Numbered from the stretch's first letter, positions 1 through 12,036 are shown. The stretch is DNA of 64,000 bases from Tepidiphilus succinatimandens (GCF_006503695.1 NZ_SBIK01000012.1:1-64000); one strand, 5' to 3'. Notes: a model not told the origin generated them from the letters alone. Translations and numbers: made by a program.

Positions 1-117
1 GCGCCTGCCGGGGAGGGAAGGCGCTCCGGGCTACGCCCTTCACGCCTTCCCTCCCCGGCCCGGAAAAGCGGACAGTTTATGTGCTACGAAACCGGACAGT
101 TCTATTTGTTGACAACA
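1..117 (-). mobile_element. Insertion sequence end (partial, IS21-like)
   Basis: On the minus strand the EI24 reading frame runs into a sequence that starts with TGTTGTCAACAAATAGAACT. It contains two copies of the 9-mer CGGACAGTT on the plus strand, at 69-77 and 93-101, 24 bp apart. Terminal TG and short repeated motifs just inside the end are typical of IS21-family elements. No transposase is inside the window because the element continues past position 1, so the family is an inference. The exact junction could be at 114 or 117. Confidence 0.55.
7..59. repeat. Perfect 17-bp inverted repeat (hairpin)
   Basis: GCCGGGGAGGGAAGGCG at 7-23 is exactly complementary to 43-59. The 19-base loop contains a further short stem (GGGC at 28-31 with GCCC at 35-38). 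It lies inside the presumed insertion sequence. No T-run follows on either strand, so it is not an obvious terminator. Confidence 0.8.
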
Positions 118-603
118 GGCCGTCAAGAGCCAAGGCAGGACCAGCGCCGCACCGGGAATCCACCAGAAGATCAGGCTCACGAGAAACCCGACCAGGAAGA
201 GGCCGGAGGCGCCCAGCGTATTCCACAGGCTGCGCATGACGCTGCCGCCGTGGCGGCGTTCCAGATCGGCGTATTCCTCGCGACCGACCAAGGCGACGAC
301 GCGCGGCATCACCCAGATGCCCACGATCACGAGCAGGGTGACGTACATGAGCGGCAGCACGCCCAGCACCAGCAGCACCTTGAGGGCGAAGAATCCGGCC
401 ATCGCCAGCATTCCCGCCTGCGCACCTTCCGGCGAGGCGTCGAACCAGCCCGCCAGCCACGCCGTGAGCGGCTCCCAGGCAAGCGCAAGCGCCGCGATCC
501 AGACCAAGCCCGCCGCGAGCAGCGGCCAGAACATCTCCCACAGGATCTTGCCCCGCCCCAGGGTGGCGAGCGAGCGCAACAGCGCGATGCGGATGAGATC
601 CAT
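40..603 (-). pseudogene. EI24-domain membrane protein, 3' end cut off by an insertion sequence
   Basis: The first ~163 residues are a normal multi-spanning inner-membrane protein of the EI24/CysZ-like family, with hydrophobic segments near residues 25-50, 65-100 and 130-162. The start ATG at 603 is six bases after the ffh stop, so the two genes were probably cotranscribed. After the stretch reading LPWLLTA the frame leaves family sequence and reads through about 24 codons of the insertion sequence to a stop at 40. Intact relatives have, from memory, some 80-90 further residues with more membrane segments, so this is probably a non-functional fragment. Its cellular role is not established; EI24 proteins include the sulfate permease CysZ, but that substrate cannot be assumed here. 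Confidence 0.75.
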
Positions 604-609
604 CGTTCC

Positions 610-1965
610 TCAGTGCAGCCGCGGCATCACGCCGCGCAGTCCGCGCATCACCTTGCCCATTCCGCCCTTGGAGAACTGTTTCATCACGCGCTGTGTCTGG
701 TCGAACTGCTTGAGCAGGCGATTGACCTCCTGCACCGTCACACCTGCGCCGGCGGCGATGCGCCGCTTGCGGCTCGCCTTGATGATGTCGGGGTTGGCCC
801 GCTCCTGCGGCGTCATGGCGTCGATGATGCCCTGGATGCGGCGGATCGCCTTCTCTTCCATGCCGCCCTGCAGCTGCCCGGCCGCCTGGGCGAATTGCGC
901 CGGCAGCTTGTCGAGCAAAGCCCCGATGCCGCCCATCTTGCGCATCTGCACGATCTGCTCGCGGAAATCGTTGAGATCGAACCCCTTGCCGGTGCGCAGC
1001 TTCTGCGCGAGCTCCTTGGCTTTCTGTTCGTCGACGCTGCGCCGCGCCTCTTCCACCAGGCCGAGGATGTCGCCCATGCCGAGGATGCGGCTCGCCATGC
1101 GATCGGGATAGAAGGGTTCAAGGCCCGAGAGCTTCTCACCCACGCCGGCAAACTTGATCGGCTTGCCGGTGACGGCGCGCACCGACAGCGCCGCCCCGCC
1201 GCGCGCATCGCCGTCGAGCTTGGTGAGCACCACGCCGGTGAGTGGCAGCGCCTCGTTGAAGGCGCGCGCGGTATTGACTGCGTCCTGCCCCAGCATGGCG
1301 TCGACCACGAAGAGCGTCTCGGTCGGATTCAAGGCCGCGTGCAGCGCCTTGATCTCCTCCATCATCGCCCGGTCGATCGCCAGGCGCCCAGCGGTATCCA
1401 CCAGCAGCACGTCGTGGAAATGCCGCTCGGCCCAATCCTTGGCCGCGCGCGCGATCGCCTCGGGCTGCTGCTCGGGCGAGGAAGGGAAGAAATCGACCCC
1501 GGCCTGCTCGGCCACCGTGCGCAGCTGCTCGATCGCCGCCGGCCGGTAGACGTCGGTGGAGACCACCAGCACTTTCTTCTTTTTCTCTTCCTTGAGCCAT
1601 TTGGCGAGCTTGCCCACGGTGGTGGTCTTCCCCGCCCCCTGCAGCCCCGCCATGAGGACGACCACCGGCGGGCGCGCCTCGAGCTTGAGCCCCTCGCCCT
1701 GGCCGCCCATGAGCGCCACGAGCTCGTCGTGCACCACGCCGATGAGCGCCTGGCCCGGCGTGAGCGAACCGATCACTTCCTGCCCGACGGCCTTTTCCTT
1801 CACGCGGGCGATGAAGTCCTTGACCACCGGCAGGGCCACGTCGGCTTCCAGCAGCGCCATGCGCACCTCGCGCAGGGCCTCCTGGATGTTCTCCTCCGTG
1901 AGCCGCGCCTGGCCGCGCAGCGTCTTGACGACTTTGGACAGTCTTTGCGTCAGGTTGTCGAGCAT
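610..1965 (-). CDS. ffh: Signal recognition particle protein Ffh (SRP54)
   Basis: This is the GTPase of the bacterial signal recognition particle. With 4.5S RNA it binds signal sequences of nascent inner-membrane proteins and delivers ribosomes to FtsY. The 451-residue protein has an N-terminal helical bundle, a G domain with GLQGAGKTTT (about 107-116), the DTAGRL switch and TKLDGDARGGAALS, and a Met-rich C-terminal M domain (about 300-451) with the basic SRP-RNA-binding patch. The ATG at 1965 gives the usual MLDNLTQRL start; a GTG two codons upstream is possible. It is divergent from the CcsA-like gene with a gap of about 40 bp. The EI24 gene follows directly. Confidence 0.97.
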   Translation of the reverse strand: MLDNLTQRLSKVVKTLRGQARLTEENIQEALREVRMALLEADVALPVVKDFIARVKEKAVGQEVIGSLTPGQALIGVVHDELVALMGGQGEGLKLEARPPVVVLMAGLQGAGKTTTVGKLAKWLKEEKKKKVLVVSTDVYRPAAIEQLRTVAEQAGVDFFPSSPEQQPEAIARAAKDWAERHFHDVLLVDTAGRLAIDRAMMEEIKALHAALNPTETLFVVDAMLGQDAVNTARAFNEALPLTGVVLTKLDGDARGGAALSVRAVTGKPIKFAGVGEKLSGLEPFYPDRMASRILGMGDILGLVEEARRSVDEQKAKELAQKLRTGKGFDLNDFREQIVQMRKMGGIGALLDKLPAQFAQAAGQLQGGMEEKAIRRIQGIIDAMTPQERANPDIIKASRKRRIAAGAGVTVQEVNRLLKQFDQTQRVMKQFSKGGMGKVMRGLRGVMPRLH

Positions 1966-2004
1966 GGGCACAAAACCTCGGCATTCTTCGAGTAAACTAG
2001 GATC

Positions 2005-2826
2005 ATGGATTCGATTCTACCCCATCTGCTGGCCTTCCTCCTGTACGGCCTCGGGGCGATCGCCGTAGGGCGGCGCTGCCGCCGCCAACCGGAAGAAGGA
2101 GGCCGCTGCCCGCGCCCACTCGACCGGGCGCTGCTCACCGCCGCCATCCTCGCGCACGGCTGGGGCGCGGCCGCCCTGCTGCTGTCGGACCAAGGACTGC
2201 GGCTCGGGTTCGCGCCGGCACTCTCGCTCACGGTGTGGCTCGCCGCCCTCTTCTTCTGGATCGAATCTTTCTACGCCCCCATCGGCTGGCTCTACACCGT
2301 GCTCACGCCGATCGCCGCCCTGGTGTGCCTGCTCGTGCCCTGGCTGCCCTTGCCTGCCGCGCCTGTCGCCACCGACAACCCGTGGCTGCGCCTGCACCTG
2401 GTCGTGGCGCTGCTCTCCTATGCGCTGTTCACGCTCGCCGCGCTGCACGCGGTGCTGATGTCGGTGCTCGAGCGTGCCCTGCACCGGCGCGAACCCGCGG
2501 CCTGGCTCGGACGGATGCCGCCGCTGCTCGTGATGGAGACGCTGCTCTTTCGCGTGATCGGCGTAGCCTTCGCCCTGCTCACGGTCACGGTGCTCACCGG
2601 CGTCGTTTTTTCCGAAGCGCTCTTCGGCCAGCCGCTGCGCCCCGACCATAAAACCATCTTCACCCTGCTCGCCTGGGCGATCTTCGGCGTGCTACTCTTG
2701 GGGCGACACGCCTGGGGTTGGCGCGGGCGCGTGGCCCTGCGCTGGACCTGGGCCGGTTTCGTCACCTTGGCGCTCGCCTACCTCGGCACCCATTTCGTTC
2801 TGGAATACCTCCTGCACCGTCGATGA
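2005..2826 (+). CDS. CcsA/YpjD-type cytochrome c assembly family membrane protein
   Basis: This 273-residue protein consists almost wholly of hydrophobic helices, about eight spans. It resembles the HemX/YpjD branch of the cytochrome c assembly (CcsA) family, which is often encoded beside ffh in betaproteobacteria. The C-terminal third carries the Trp/Gly-rich stretch (HAWGWRGR) typical of the family. CcsA proteins handle haem for cytochrome c maturation, but the role of this shorter branch is not firmly known. The ATG at 2005 follows an AGGA ribosome site. The stop overlaps the next gene's ATG at 2823, suggesting translational coupling. Confidence 0.85.
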   Translation: MDSILPHLLAFLLYGLGAIAVGRRCRRQPEEGGRCPRPLDRALLTAAILAHGWGAAALLLSDQGLRLGFAPALSLTVWLAALFFWIESFYAPIGWLYTVLTPIAALVCLLVPWLPLPAAPVATDNPWLRLHLVVALLSYALFTLAALHAVLMSVLERALHRREPAAWLGRMPPLLVMETLLFRVIGVAFALLTVTVLTGVVFSEALFGQPLRPDHKTIFTLLAWAIFGVLLLGRHAWGWRGRVALRWTWAGFVTLALAYLGTHFVLEYLLHRR

Positions 2827-4160
2827 CGCCGATGGACGACTCTATGCTCGCCGACCTGCTGTGGCAATGGATCGGATTGGCCGTGCTGCTCCTTACCTCC
2901 GGTTTTGCTTCCATGAGCGAGACGGTGATGATGGCAGCCAACCGCTACCGCCTGAAAGCCCGCGCGGACAACGGCGAGCGCGGCGCTCAGCTCGCCGCGG
3001 CGCTCACCGCCCACCCCGAGCGGATGCTGAGCGTGATCCTGCTCGTCAACAATGCCGTCAACGTCGGTGCGGCCACGCTCGCTTCCGTCATCACCATCGA
3101 GCTCTTCGGCCAGAACGAGACGATGCTCGCCGTGGGCAGCTTCGTGCTCACCTTCCTCATCCTCGTCTTCTCCGAGATCACCCCCAAGGTGATCGGCGCG
3201 CGCTACGCCGACCTGCTCGCCCCCTACATCGCCTATCCGCTCACCGCTGCCTTGCGCCTCGTGGGCCCGGTGGTGGATTTCGTCAATCTCTTCGTCAAGG
3301 GACTACTGTGGCTGCTGCGCCTGCCGCGACGGGCCACGCCGCAGGCGCCGAGCCTGGAAGAGCTGCGCAGCATCGTGCTCGAGTCGCGCGTGCTGCGCTC
3401 GGAGAAACACCGCGACGTCCTGCTCAAGCTCTTCGATCTCGAGCGCATCACGGTGGCCGACGTGATGATCCCGCGGCAGGCGATCGAATTTCTCGATCTC
3501 ACCGACGACGAGGAGACGCTGCGCGCGCAACTGGCCACCGCCTACCACACGCGCCTACCGGTGATCGAAGGCAATCCCGACGAGGTGCTCGGCATTTTGC
3601 ACGTGCGCCAGCTGCTCGCCGAGACGCTCACCTCAGGATTCTCCCGTGAGGCCATCCGCCGCAGCCTCTCGCCGCCCTACTTCGTGCCGGAAGAGACCAA
3701 CGCCATGACGCAGCTGCAGTTCTTCCAGGAACATCACCAGCGGCTGGCTCTGGTGGTCGATGAATACGGCGAGTTGCAGGGTCTGGTGACGCTCGACGAC
3801 ATCATCGAGGAGATGGTCGGCAAATTCACCACCAGCCGCCCCGGCAGCGACACCGTGCTGCAATGGCAGGAAGACGGTACGGTGATCGTCGATGGCACCA
3901 CGCCGGTGCGCGAGCTCAACCGGGCGCTCGGGCTGGATCTGCCCACCGACGGCCCCCGCACCCTCAACGGCCTGATCCTCGAATATCTCCAGGAGATCCC
4001 CGAATCGGAAGTGTCGCTGCGTATTGGCGACGTCCGCATGGACGTTTTACAATGTCATGATCGGCGTATCCGCTCGGTACGCCTCTATGCGCCAACGGCC
4101 GGGGAAGCGGATACATCCGAAAGCAGCTCCGGCGAACGCTCAAGCGAGGAAGGACGATGA
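2823..4160 (+). CDS. HlyC/CorC family transporter (DUF21 + CBS pair)
   Basis: The 445-residue protein has three parts. These are an N-terminal DUF21 membrane domain (about 1-190, four spans, with a GASM-type start), a pair of CBS domains (about 205-325) and a C-terminal CorC/HlyC domain (about 345-430). It belongs to the CNNM/CorC family, whose members have been linked to Mg2+ or Co2+ export; the old name 'haemolysin' is misleading. The start at 2823 overlaps the previous stop (ATGA). Other ATGs at 2832 and 2844 are possible. The stop overlaps pilB in the same way, so the gene is in one transcript with the pilus genes. Confidence 0.9.
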   Translation: MTPMDDSMLADLLWQWIGLAVLLLTSGFASMSETVMMAANRYRLKARADNGERGAQLAAALTAHPERMLSVILLVNNAVNVGAATLASVITIELFGQNETMLAVGSFVLTFLILVFSEITPKVIGARYADLLAPYIAYPLTAALRLVGPVVDFVNLFVKGLLWLLRLPRRATPQAPSLEELRSIVLESRVLRSEKHRDVLLKLFDLERITVADVMIPRQAIEFLDLTDDEETLRAQLATAYHTRLPVIEGNPDEVLGILHVRQLLAETLTSGFSREAIRRSLSPPYFVPEETNAMTQLQFFQEHHQRLALVVDEYGELQGLVTLDDIIEEMVGKFTTSRPGSDTVLQWQEDGTVIVDGTTPVRELNRALGLDLPTDGPRTLNGLILEYLQEIPESEVSLRIGDVRMDVLQCHDRRIRSVRLYAPTAGEADTSESSSGERSSEEGR

Positions 4161-5857
4161 TCGAGACGACGGGTTTGGTGCGGGCGTTGATCCAGAAAGG
4201 CTGGGTCGACGAGAAGACCGTCGAGCAGGCCCATGCCAAGGAAGAGGCCGGCCCCAATGGTCTGCTGCTCACCCTCATCAAGTCGGGCCTGCTCGATGAG
4301 CGCAAGGTCGCCCAGTTCGCCGCAGAGACGTTTGGGCTGCCCGTGCTCGACATTGCTGCCGTCGACCCCGGCGCCCTGCCGAAGAAGCTGATCGATCCGC
4401 AGATCGCCAACCGCTATCAAGTCGTCGCCCTGTCACAGCGCAAGGGCAAAACGGTGATCGCCGTGGCCGACCCCACGCTCGTGCGCGTCTACGACGAGAT
4501 CCGATTCCAGACCGGCCAGACGATCGAACTCGTCGTCGCCCCTGCCCTCGCGCTCGCCCGTTTCTGCGACAAGCTCTACGAATCACTCAACAACGCCCTC
4601 TCCGCCCTCGCCCAAGACGGCGACGGACTCCTGGAAGCCGTTTCCTTGAGCGAAGTCACGCCCCAGGCAGACGAAGGCGAGGTCGATGTCGAAGATGCCC
4701 CCGTCGTGCGTTTCATCCAGAAGATCCTCATCGACGCGATCAACGAAGGCGCCTCCGACATCCATTTCGAACCCTACGAGAAGTTCTACCGCATCCGCGT
4801 ACGCCAAGACGGCGTGTTGCGCGAGATCGCCCGCCCGCCGCTCGCGCTCAAGGAAAAAATCGCGGCGCGCCTCAAGATCATCTCCAAACTCGACATCTCG
4901 GAGAAGCGCGTTCCCCAGGACGGGCGCACCAAACTGGTGCTGAGCAAGAACAAGGCGATCGATTTCCGCGTCTCGACCCTGCCCACCCTGTGGGGAGAGA
5001 AGATCGTGCTGCGCATCCTCGATTCGAGCCAGGCGATGCTCGGCATCGACGCGCTCGGCTACGAGCCCGATCAGAAGGCGGCGCTGCTGGAAGCGATCGA
5101 GCGTCCCTACGGCATGATCCTCGTCACTGGCCCCACCGGCTCGGGCAAGACCGTCTCGCTCTACACCTGCCTCAACCTGCTCAACAAGCCCGAAGTCAAC
5201 ATCTCCACCGCCGAAGACCCGGTGGAGATCAACCTGCCCGGCATCAACCAGGTCAACATCAACGACAAAGTGGGGCTGACCTTTGCCGCGGCGCTGCGCG
5301 CCTTCCTGCGCCAGGACCCGGACATCATCATGGTGGGCGAGATCCGCGACCTGGAGACCGCCGACATCGGTGTGAAGGCTGCCCAGACCGGCCACCTGCT
5401 CCTTTCCACCCTGCACACCAACGACGCGCCCAGCACGGTCGAGCGGCTGCGCAACATCGGCATCGCCCCTTTCAACATCGCCTCCTCGGTGATCCTCATC
5501 ACGGCGCAACGGCTGGTGCGGCGTTTGTGCACTTGCAAGAAACCGATCGACGTCCCCCTGGAAGCGCTCGTTTCGGCCGGTTTCAGCGAAGAGGAGCTCG
5601 ACGGGAGCTGGCAGCCCTACGGCCCGGTCGGCTGCGAGAAATGCCGCGGTTCCGGCTACAAGGGACGCACGGGCATCTACGAGGTGATGCCCATCAGCGA
5701 GGAAATCCAGCGCCTCATCATGGCCAATGCCTCGGCCATGGAGATCGAAGCCCAAGCCCGGCGCCAAGGGGTGCGCAGCCTGCGTCAGGCGGGGCTGCTC
5801 AAAGTCAAGCACGGCATCACCTCGCTCACCGAAGTGCTTGCCGCCACCAACGATTGA
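4157..5857 (+). CDS. pilB: Type IV pilus assembly ATPase PilB
   Basis: PilB is the cytoplasmic hexameric ATPase that drives extension of type IV pili by adding pilin at the PilC platform. The 566-residue protein has an N-terminal GspE/MshEN domain (about 1-150). The core ATPase has Walker A GPTGSGKT (about 325-332), Asp and Walker B boxes (DPDIIMVGEIRD) and the His box LLSTLHTNDAP. Four cysteines in CTCKK (about 457) and CEKC (about 492) form the zinc site found in PilB/GspE. It is followed at 21 bp by pilC and then by pilD, so this is a pilBCD operon. Retraction ATPases are not in the window. Confidence 0.96.
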   Translation: MIETTGLVRALIQKGWVDEKTVEQAHAKEEAGPNGLLLTLIKSGLLDERKVAQFAAETFGLPVLDIAAVDPGALPKKLIDPQIANRYQVVALSQRKGKTVIAVADPTLVRVYDEIRFQTGQTIELVVAPALALARFCDKLYESLNNALSALAQDGDGLLEAVSLSEVTPQADEGEVDVEDAPVVRFIQKILIDAINEGASDIHFEPYEKFYRIRVRQDGVLREIARPPLALKEKIAARLKIISKLDISEKRVPQDGRTKLVLSKNKAIDFRVSTLPTLWGEKIVLRILDSSQAMLGIDALGYEPDQKAALLEAIERPYGMILVTGPTGSGKTVSLYTCLNLLNKPEVNISTAEDPVEINLPGINQVNINDKVGLTFAAALRAFLRQDPDIIMVGEIRDLETADIGVKAAQTGHLLLSTLHTNDAPSTVERLRNIGIAPFNIASSVILITAQRLVRRLCTCKKPIDVPLEALVSAGFSEEELDGSWQPYGPVGCEKCRGSGYKGRTGIYEVMPISEEIQRLIMANASAMEIEAQARRQGVRSLRQAGLLKVKHGITSLTEVLAATND

Positions 5858-5878
5858 CCCTGTTGCGAGAGGTTTCCC

Positions 5879-7090
5879 ATGGCAACTACGACCGCCAAAC
5901 CCAAAGAGCTGCTGTTCAGCTGGGAGGGTAAAGATGCCCAGAACAAACCGGCCCGCGGGGAGATCCGCGCCCCGAGCGAAGCCTCGGCCCGCACGGCGCT
6001 GCGCCGCCAAGGAGTGGTCGTCACCAAGATCACGAAAATCAAGCAACGGCGCGGTCGCGTCGGCGAGAAGGATCTGGTCCTCTTCACCCGGCAGCTCTCC
6101 ACCATGATGAAGGCGGGCGTGCCGCTGCTGCAATCCTTCGACATCGCCATCAAGGGCTCGACCAACCCGGCCTTGACGCGGCTATTGAATCTCATCCGCG
6201 AAGACATCGCCGCCGGTTCGAGCCTCGCGGCCGCCTTCGCCAAGTACCCCATGTATTTCGACCGCCTCTTCGTCTCGCTGGTGGCCGCCGGCGAACAGGC
6301 CGGTATCCTCGACGATCTGCTCGAACGCCTGGCCTCCTATCAGGAAAAGATCCTGGCAATCAAAGGCAAGATCAAATCGGCCCTCTTCTATCCCACCGCC
6401 GTCGTGGTGGTGGCGATGCTCGTCATCGCCGTGATGATGATTTTCGTCATCCCCCAGTTCAAGGACATCTTCACCAGCTTCGGTGCCGATCTTCCCGCCC
6501 CGACGCAGATCGTCATCGACCTATCGGAGTTCTTCGTCGCCAACTGGTATTACATGCTGGTGGCGGTGATCCTGCTCGTGGTCGGTTTCGGGATGCTGCA
6601 CCGACGATCTCCCGCCTTCCGTGCCCTGCTCGACCGCATGATCCTGCGCATCCCCGTGATCGGGGACATCATCCGCAAGGCCACCATCGCGCGCTGGACC
6701 CGGACGCTGGCCACCATGTTCGCCGCGGGCGTGCCGCTCAACGAAGCGCTCGTGTCGGTGGGCGATGCCGCCGGCAACATCGTCTATCGCGAGGCCACCG
6801 AAAAGATCACCCAGGCGGTCACCTCGGGCATCTCGCTCACCGTGGCCATGACCGACAGCGGGGTCTTCCCGGCGATGGTCACGCAGATGGTCTCCATCGG
6901 CGAGGAATCGGGCCAGCTCGACGCCATGCTCAGCAAGGTGGCCGAATATTACGAGCGGGAGGTCGACGAGGCGGTCGCTTCACTCTCCCAGCTGCTCGAA
7001 CCGATCATCATGGTCTTTCTCGGCGTCGTCATCGGCGGCATCGTCGTGGCCATGTATCTGCCCATCTTCAAGATGGCTCAGACCATATGA
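5879..7090 (+). CDS. pilC: Type IV pilus inner-membrane platform protein PilC
   Basis: PilC is the integral membrane platform on which PilB assembles pilin subunits. The 403-residue protein has the two T2SSF cytoplasmic domains (about 75-195 and 280-395). Each is followed by hydrophobic spans at about 175-200, 220-245 and 375-400, as in characterised PilC proteins. The family motif FTRQLSTMMKAGVPLLQ is near residue 66. The ATG at 5879 gives the common N-terminus rich in polar residues. It overlaps the pilD start (ATGA), which suggests coupled translation. Confidence 0.96.
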   Translation: MATTTAKPKELLFSWEGKDAQNKPARGEIRAPSEASARTALRRQGVVVTKITKIKQRRGRVGEKDLVLFTRQLSTMMKAGVPLLQSFDIAIKGSTNPALTRLLNLIREDIAAGSSLAAAFAKYPMYFDRLFVSLVAAGEQAGILDDLLERLASYQEKILAIKGKIKSALFYPTAVVVVAMLVIAVMMIFVIPQFKDIFTSFGADLPAPTQIVIDLSEFFVANWYYMLVAVILLVVGFGMLHRRSPAFRALLDRMILRIPVIGDIIRKATIARWTRTLATMFAAGVPLNEALVSVGDAAGNIVYREATEKITQAVTSGISLTVAMTDSGVFPAMVTQMVSIGEESGQLDAMLSKVAEYYEREVDEAVASLSQLLEPIIMVFLGVVIGGIVVAMYLPIFKMAQTI

Positions 7091-7950
7091 GCGCCGTGGC
7101 CGGGCTGCCGCTCGGCGTGCAGCTCCTCGCGGCGCTGCTCGTCGGTGCGATGGTGGGCAGTTTCCTCAACGTGGTGATCCACCGCCTGCCGCGCATGCTG
7201 GAGCGCGACTGGCAGGCGCAGGCGCGCGAGCTCCTGGGCCTGCCAGTCGAGGCGCAGCCGCGTTACGACCTCGCACGACCGGCTTCGCACTGCCCGCACT
7301 GCGGGCACGCCATCTCCGCCTGGGAGAACGTTCCGCTCGTGAGCTGGATCGTGCTGCGCGGGCGCTGCCGCCACTGCCGCGCCCCCATCGGCTGGCGCTA
7401 TCCGCTGGTGGAGCTCCTCGGGGCGCTCGCGGCGGCGGCCGCCGTCTGGTGTTTCGGCCCAACCTGGCAGGCGCTCGCTGCCGCCGGTTTTCTCTGGTGC
7501 GCGATCGCGCTCGCCTTCATCGATCTCGACACGCGGCTGCTGCCCGATGCGCTCACGCTGCCCTTGCTGTGGGCGGGGCTGCTGGTCAATCTGCACGGCA
7601 CATTCGTTCCCTTGCCCGATGCCGTACTGGGGGCGGTGGCCGGTTATCTGGTCCTGTGGAGCATCTATTGGCTCTTCAAACTCCTCACCGGCAAGGAAGG
7701 CATGGGCTACGGCGACTTCAAGCTGCTCGCCGCCATCGGCGCCTGGCTCGGCTGGACGGCGCTTCCCCTCGTGCTGCTGCTCTCCTCGCTTGCCGGCGCC
7801 GTGATCGGGGTCTCGCTCAAGGCACTGGGGCGTCTGAAGGAAGGAGAGCCTCTGCCTTTCGGCCCTTTTCTCGCCGCCGGCGGCGTCATCGCCTTGCTTG
7901 GGGGACGCGAGATCTTGCACTGGTGGCTCGGCGCCCCCATTTTGCGGTAG
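7087..7950 (+). CDS. pilD: Prepilin peptidase / N-methyltransferase PilD
   Basis: PilD cleaves the short leader of type IV prepilins after glycine and methylates the new N-terminus. It is an aspartic protease of the A24 family. The 287-residue protein has the N-terminal methylase-associated domain with two CxxC pairs (CPHCG and CRHCR) for zinc, and the peptidase domain with aspartates in IDLDTRLLPD and GYGDFKL. About eight membrane spans are visible. Its substrate in this window is the pilin gene at 56.2 kb. The dephospho-CoA kinase gene that often follows pilD is absent; an FmdB-type gene follows instead. Confidence 0.96.
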   Translation: MSAVAGLPLGVQLLAALLVGAMVGSFLNVVIHRLPRMLERDWQAQARELLGLPVEAQPRYDLARPASHCPHCGHAISAWENVPLVSWIVLRGRCRHCRAPIGWRYPLVELLGALAAAAAVWCFGPTWQALAAAGFLWCAIALAFIDLDTRLLPDALTLPLLWAGLLVNLHGTFVPLPDAVLGAVAGYLVLWSIYWLFKLLTGKEGMGYGDFKLLAAIGAWLGWTALPLVLLLSSLAGAVIGVSLKALGRLKEGEPLPFGPFLAAGGVIALLGGREILHWWLGAPILR

Positions 7951-8005
7951 ACTTCCTCGTTTGTCTGCATCGGTTCCACGTCGTTCCAACCAAGGAGACT
8001 CGGCG

Positions 8006-8284
8006 ATGCCCATCTATGAATACCGCTGCGCCGATTGCGGCGCCCAACACGAGCACCTGCAGAAACTCAGCGATGCGCCAATCACCCGCTGCCCCGATTG
8101 CGGCAGCACTCACTACGCCAAACTCGTCTCCGCCGCCGGCTTCCAGCTGAAAGGCAGCGGCTGGTACGCCACCGACTTCAAGGGAGGCGGCTCATCGAGC
8201 ACATCCTCCTCCAGCGAAGGTGGCGAAAAAACCGCCGCCACGGCCGGAGGGGGCTGCTGCGGCGGCGCCTGCGGCTGCCACTGA
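8006..8284 (+). CDS. FmdB-family zinc ribbon protein
   Basis: This small protein of 92 residues starts MPIYEYRC and has two CxxC pairs (CADC and CPDC) forming the zinc ribbon of the FmdB/CxxC_CXXC_SSSS family. A flexible Gly/Ser tail ends in a Cys-rich [12 protein letters not shown]. The family is named from a putative regulator of formamidase, but no role is established. It sits immediately before DUF502 and aspS, an arrangement common in betaproteobacteria. The ATG at 8006 follows AAGGAGA. Confidence 0.92.
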   Translation: MPIYEYRCADCGAQHEHLQKLSDAPITRCPDCGSTHYAKLVSAAGFQLKGSGWYATDFKGGGSSSTSSSSEGGEKTAATAGGGCCGGACGCH

Positions 8285-8314
8285 GCCTGACGGGCGAAAG
8301 GAACGAGGACGACG

Positions 8315-8947
8315 ATGCGCCGCTACTTCGTGACGGGTCTGCTCGTCTGGCTGCCCATCGTCGTCACCTTCGCCGTCCTCGCCTGGATCGTCGGCACGCT
8401 CGATACCCTCATCGACTGGCTGCCCGAGCGTTGGCGACCCGAGACGCTGCTGGGCTACCGCATCCCGGGGCTCGGCGTCGTGGCCGCGGTAAGTCTGGTC
8501 TTCGCCACTGGCATCGTCGCTGCCAACGTGCTCGGGCAGCGCCTCATCGAGCTGTGGGAGGCGCTCATCCGGCGCATCCCCATCGTCAAGAGCCTCTATT
8601 CGAGCGTCAAGCAAGTTTCGGAAACGCTCTTCTCCGAAGGCGGCCAGGCCTTTCGCACCGCCGTGCTCGTCGAATATCCCCGCCGCGGTGCCTGGACCGT
8701 CGCCTTCGTCACCGGGGAACCCCCGGCAACGGTGATCGGCGGCACCGGCGTCTCCGAACCCATGATCGCCGTCTATGTACCGACCACCCCCAACCCCACC
8801 TCCGGTTTCCTTCTCTTGGTGCCCGAGAGCGAGGTCATCCCGCTCGAGCTCGGCATCGACGAAGCGCTCAAGTACGTGATCTCTTTGGGCACCATCACGC
8901 CGACGGCGATGTCTTCCTCGGCTCATTCCCCCGACGCGGGGACATGA
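8315..8947 (+). CDS. DUF502 family membrane protein
   Basis: The 210-residue protein has two predicted membrane spans (about 5-30 and 55-80) and a conserved cytoplasmic domain containing [15 protein letters not shown] and the [14 protein letters not shown] stretch that defines DUF502. Function is unknown; plant relatives (LCV/COV) act in vascular patterning through the endomembrane system, which gives no direct clue here. It lies between fmdB and aspS and is probably cotranscribed with both. Confidence 0.9.
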   Translation: MRRYFVTGLLVWLPIVVTFAVLAWIVGTLDTLIDWLPERWRPETLLGYRIPGLGVVAAVSLVFATGIVAANVLGQRLIELWEALIRRIPIVKSLYSSVKQVSETLFSEGGQAFRTAVLVEYPRRGAWTVAFVTGEPPATVIGGTGVSEPMIAVYVPTTPNPTSGFLLLVPESEVIPLELGIDEALKYVISLGTITPTAMSSSAHSPDAGT

Positions 8948-8979
8948 CAATTTCACCCTTCGAACGAAACGGATCGTCC

Positions 8980-11689
<2,710 letters not shown>

Positions 11690-11707
11690 GTGGAGGATGG
11701 CGGCGGC

Positions 11708-11962
11708 TCAGCCGCCGAGCTTCTCCGCCACGAAGTCGGCGAGCGTGCCGAGCGTGGCGAAGGTGGTGCCGTCGATCTCCTCGTCGCCTATGATGAACCC
11801 GAAACGCTCTTCGAGGAGATGGATCACGGCGAGCACGCCCATGGAATCGAGCTCGGGAATGGCTCCCAAAAGAGCGCTGTCGCGGCCGAGTTCGACCAGA
11901 CGCTGCGGTGGCAATTCGAGCGCCTCGCCCAAGATTTCGAGGATCCTCGTTTCGATGTCCAA
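11708..11962 (-). CDS. Acyl carrier protein, exosortase-locus type
   Basis: This is an 84-residue acidic four-helix carrier protein with the phosphopantetheine serine in ELDSMGVLAV (about residue 39). It is much more divergent than the fatty-acid AcpP. It is divergently transcribed from the acyl-CoA ligase and PLP decarboxylase at 12.0-14.9 kb. The same three functions cluster in exosortase A (PEP-CTERM) loci, where a dedicated carrier is thought to take an activated group from the ligase. A TATAAT on the minus strand (revcomp of 12013-12018) is a possible -10 box without a good -35. Confidence 0.85.
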   Translation of the reverse strand: MDIETRILEILGEALELPPQRLVELGRDSALLGAIPELDSMGVLAVIHLLEERFGFIIGDEEIDGTTFATLGTLADFVAEKLGG

Positions 11963-12036
11963 CCTCGTTCCCCTTCATTCCAGCAACGCCGCCCACGGGC
12001 GGCGAAACGATCATTATAAAGGGAGGTCGCTCCGCC

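Noticed and set aside
79..1995. 638-codon open frame on the plus strand
   Set aside because: It is antisense to ffh and EI24, is rich in His/Arg/Gln as expected for a high-GC shadow frame, and matches no family.
8035..8979. In-frame extension of aspS upstream to 8035
   Set aside because: The extra 315 codons are a shadow of FmdB and DUF502 in another frame; the family N-terminus starts at 8980.
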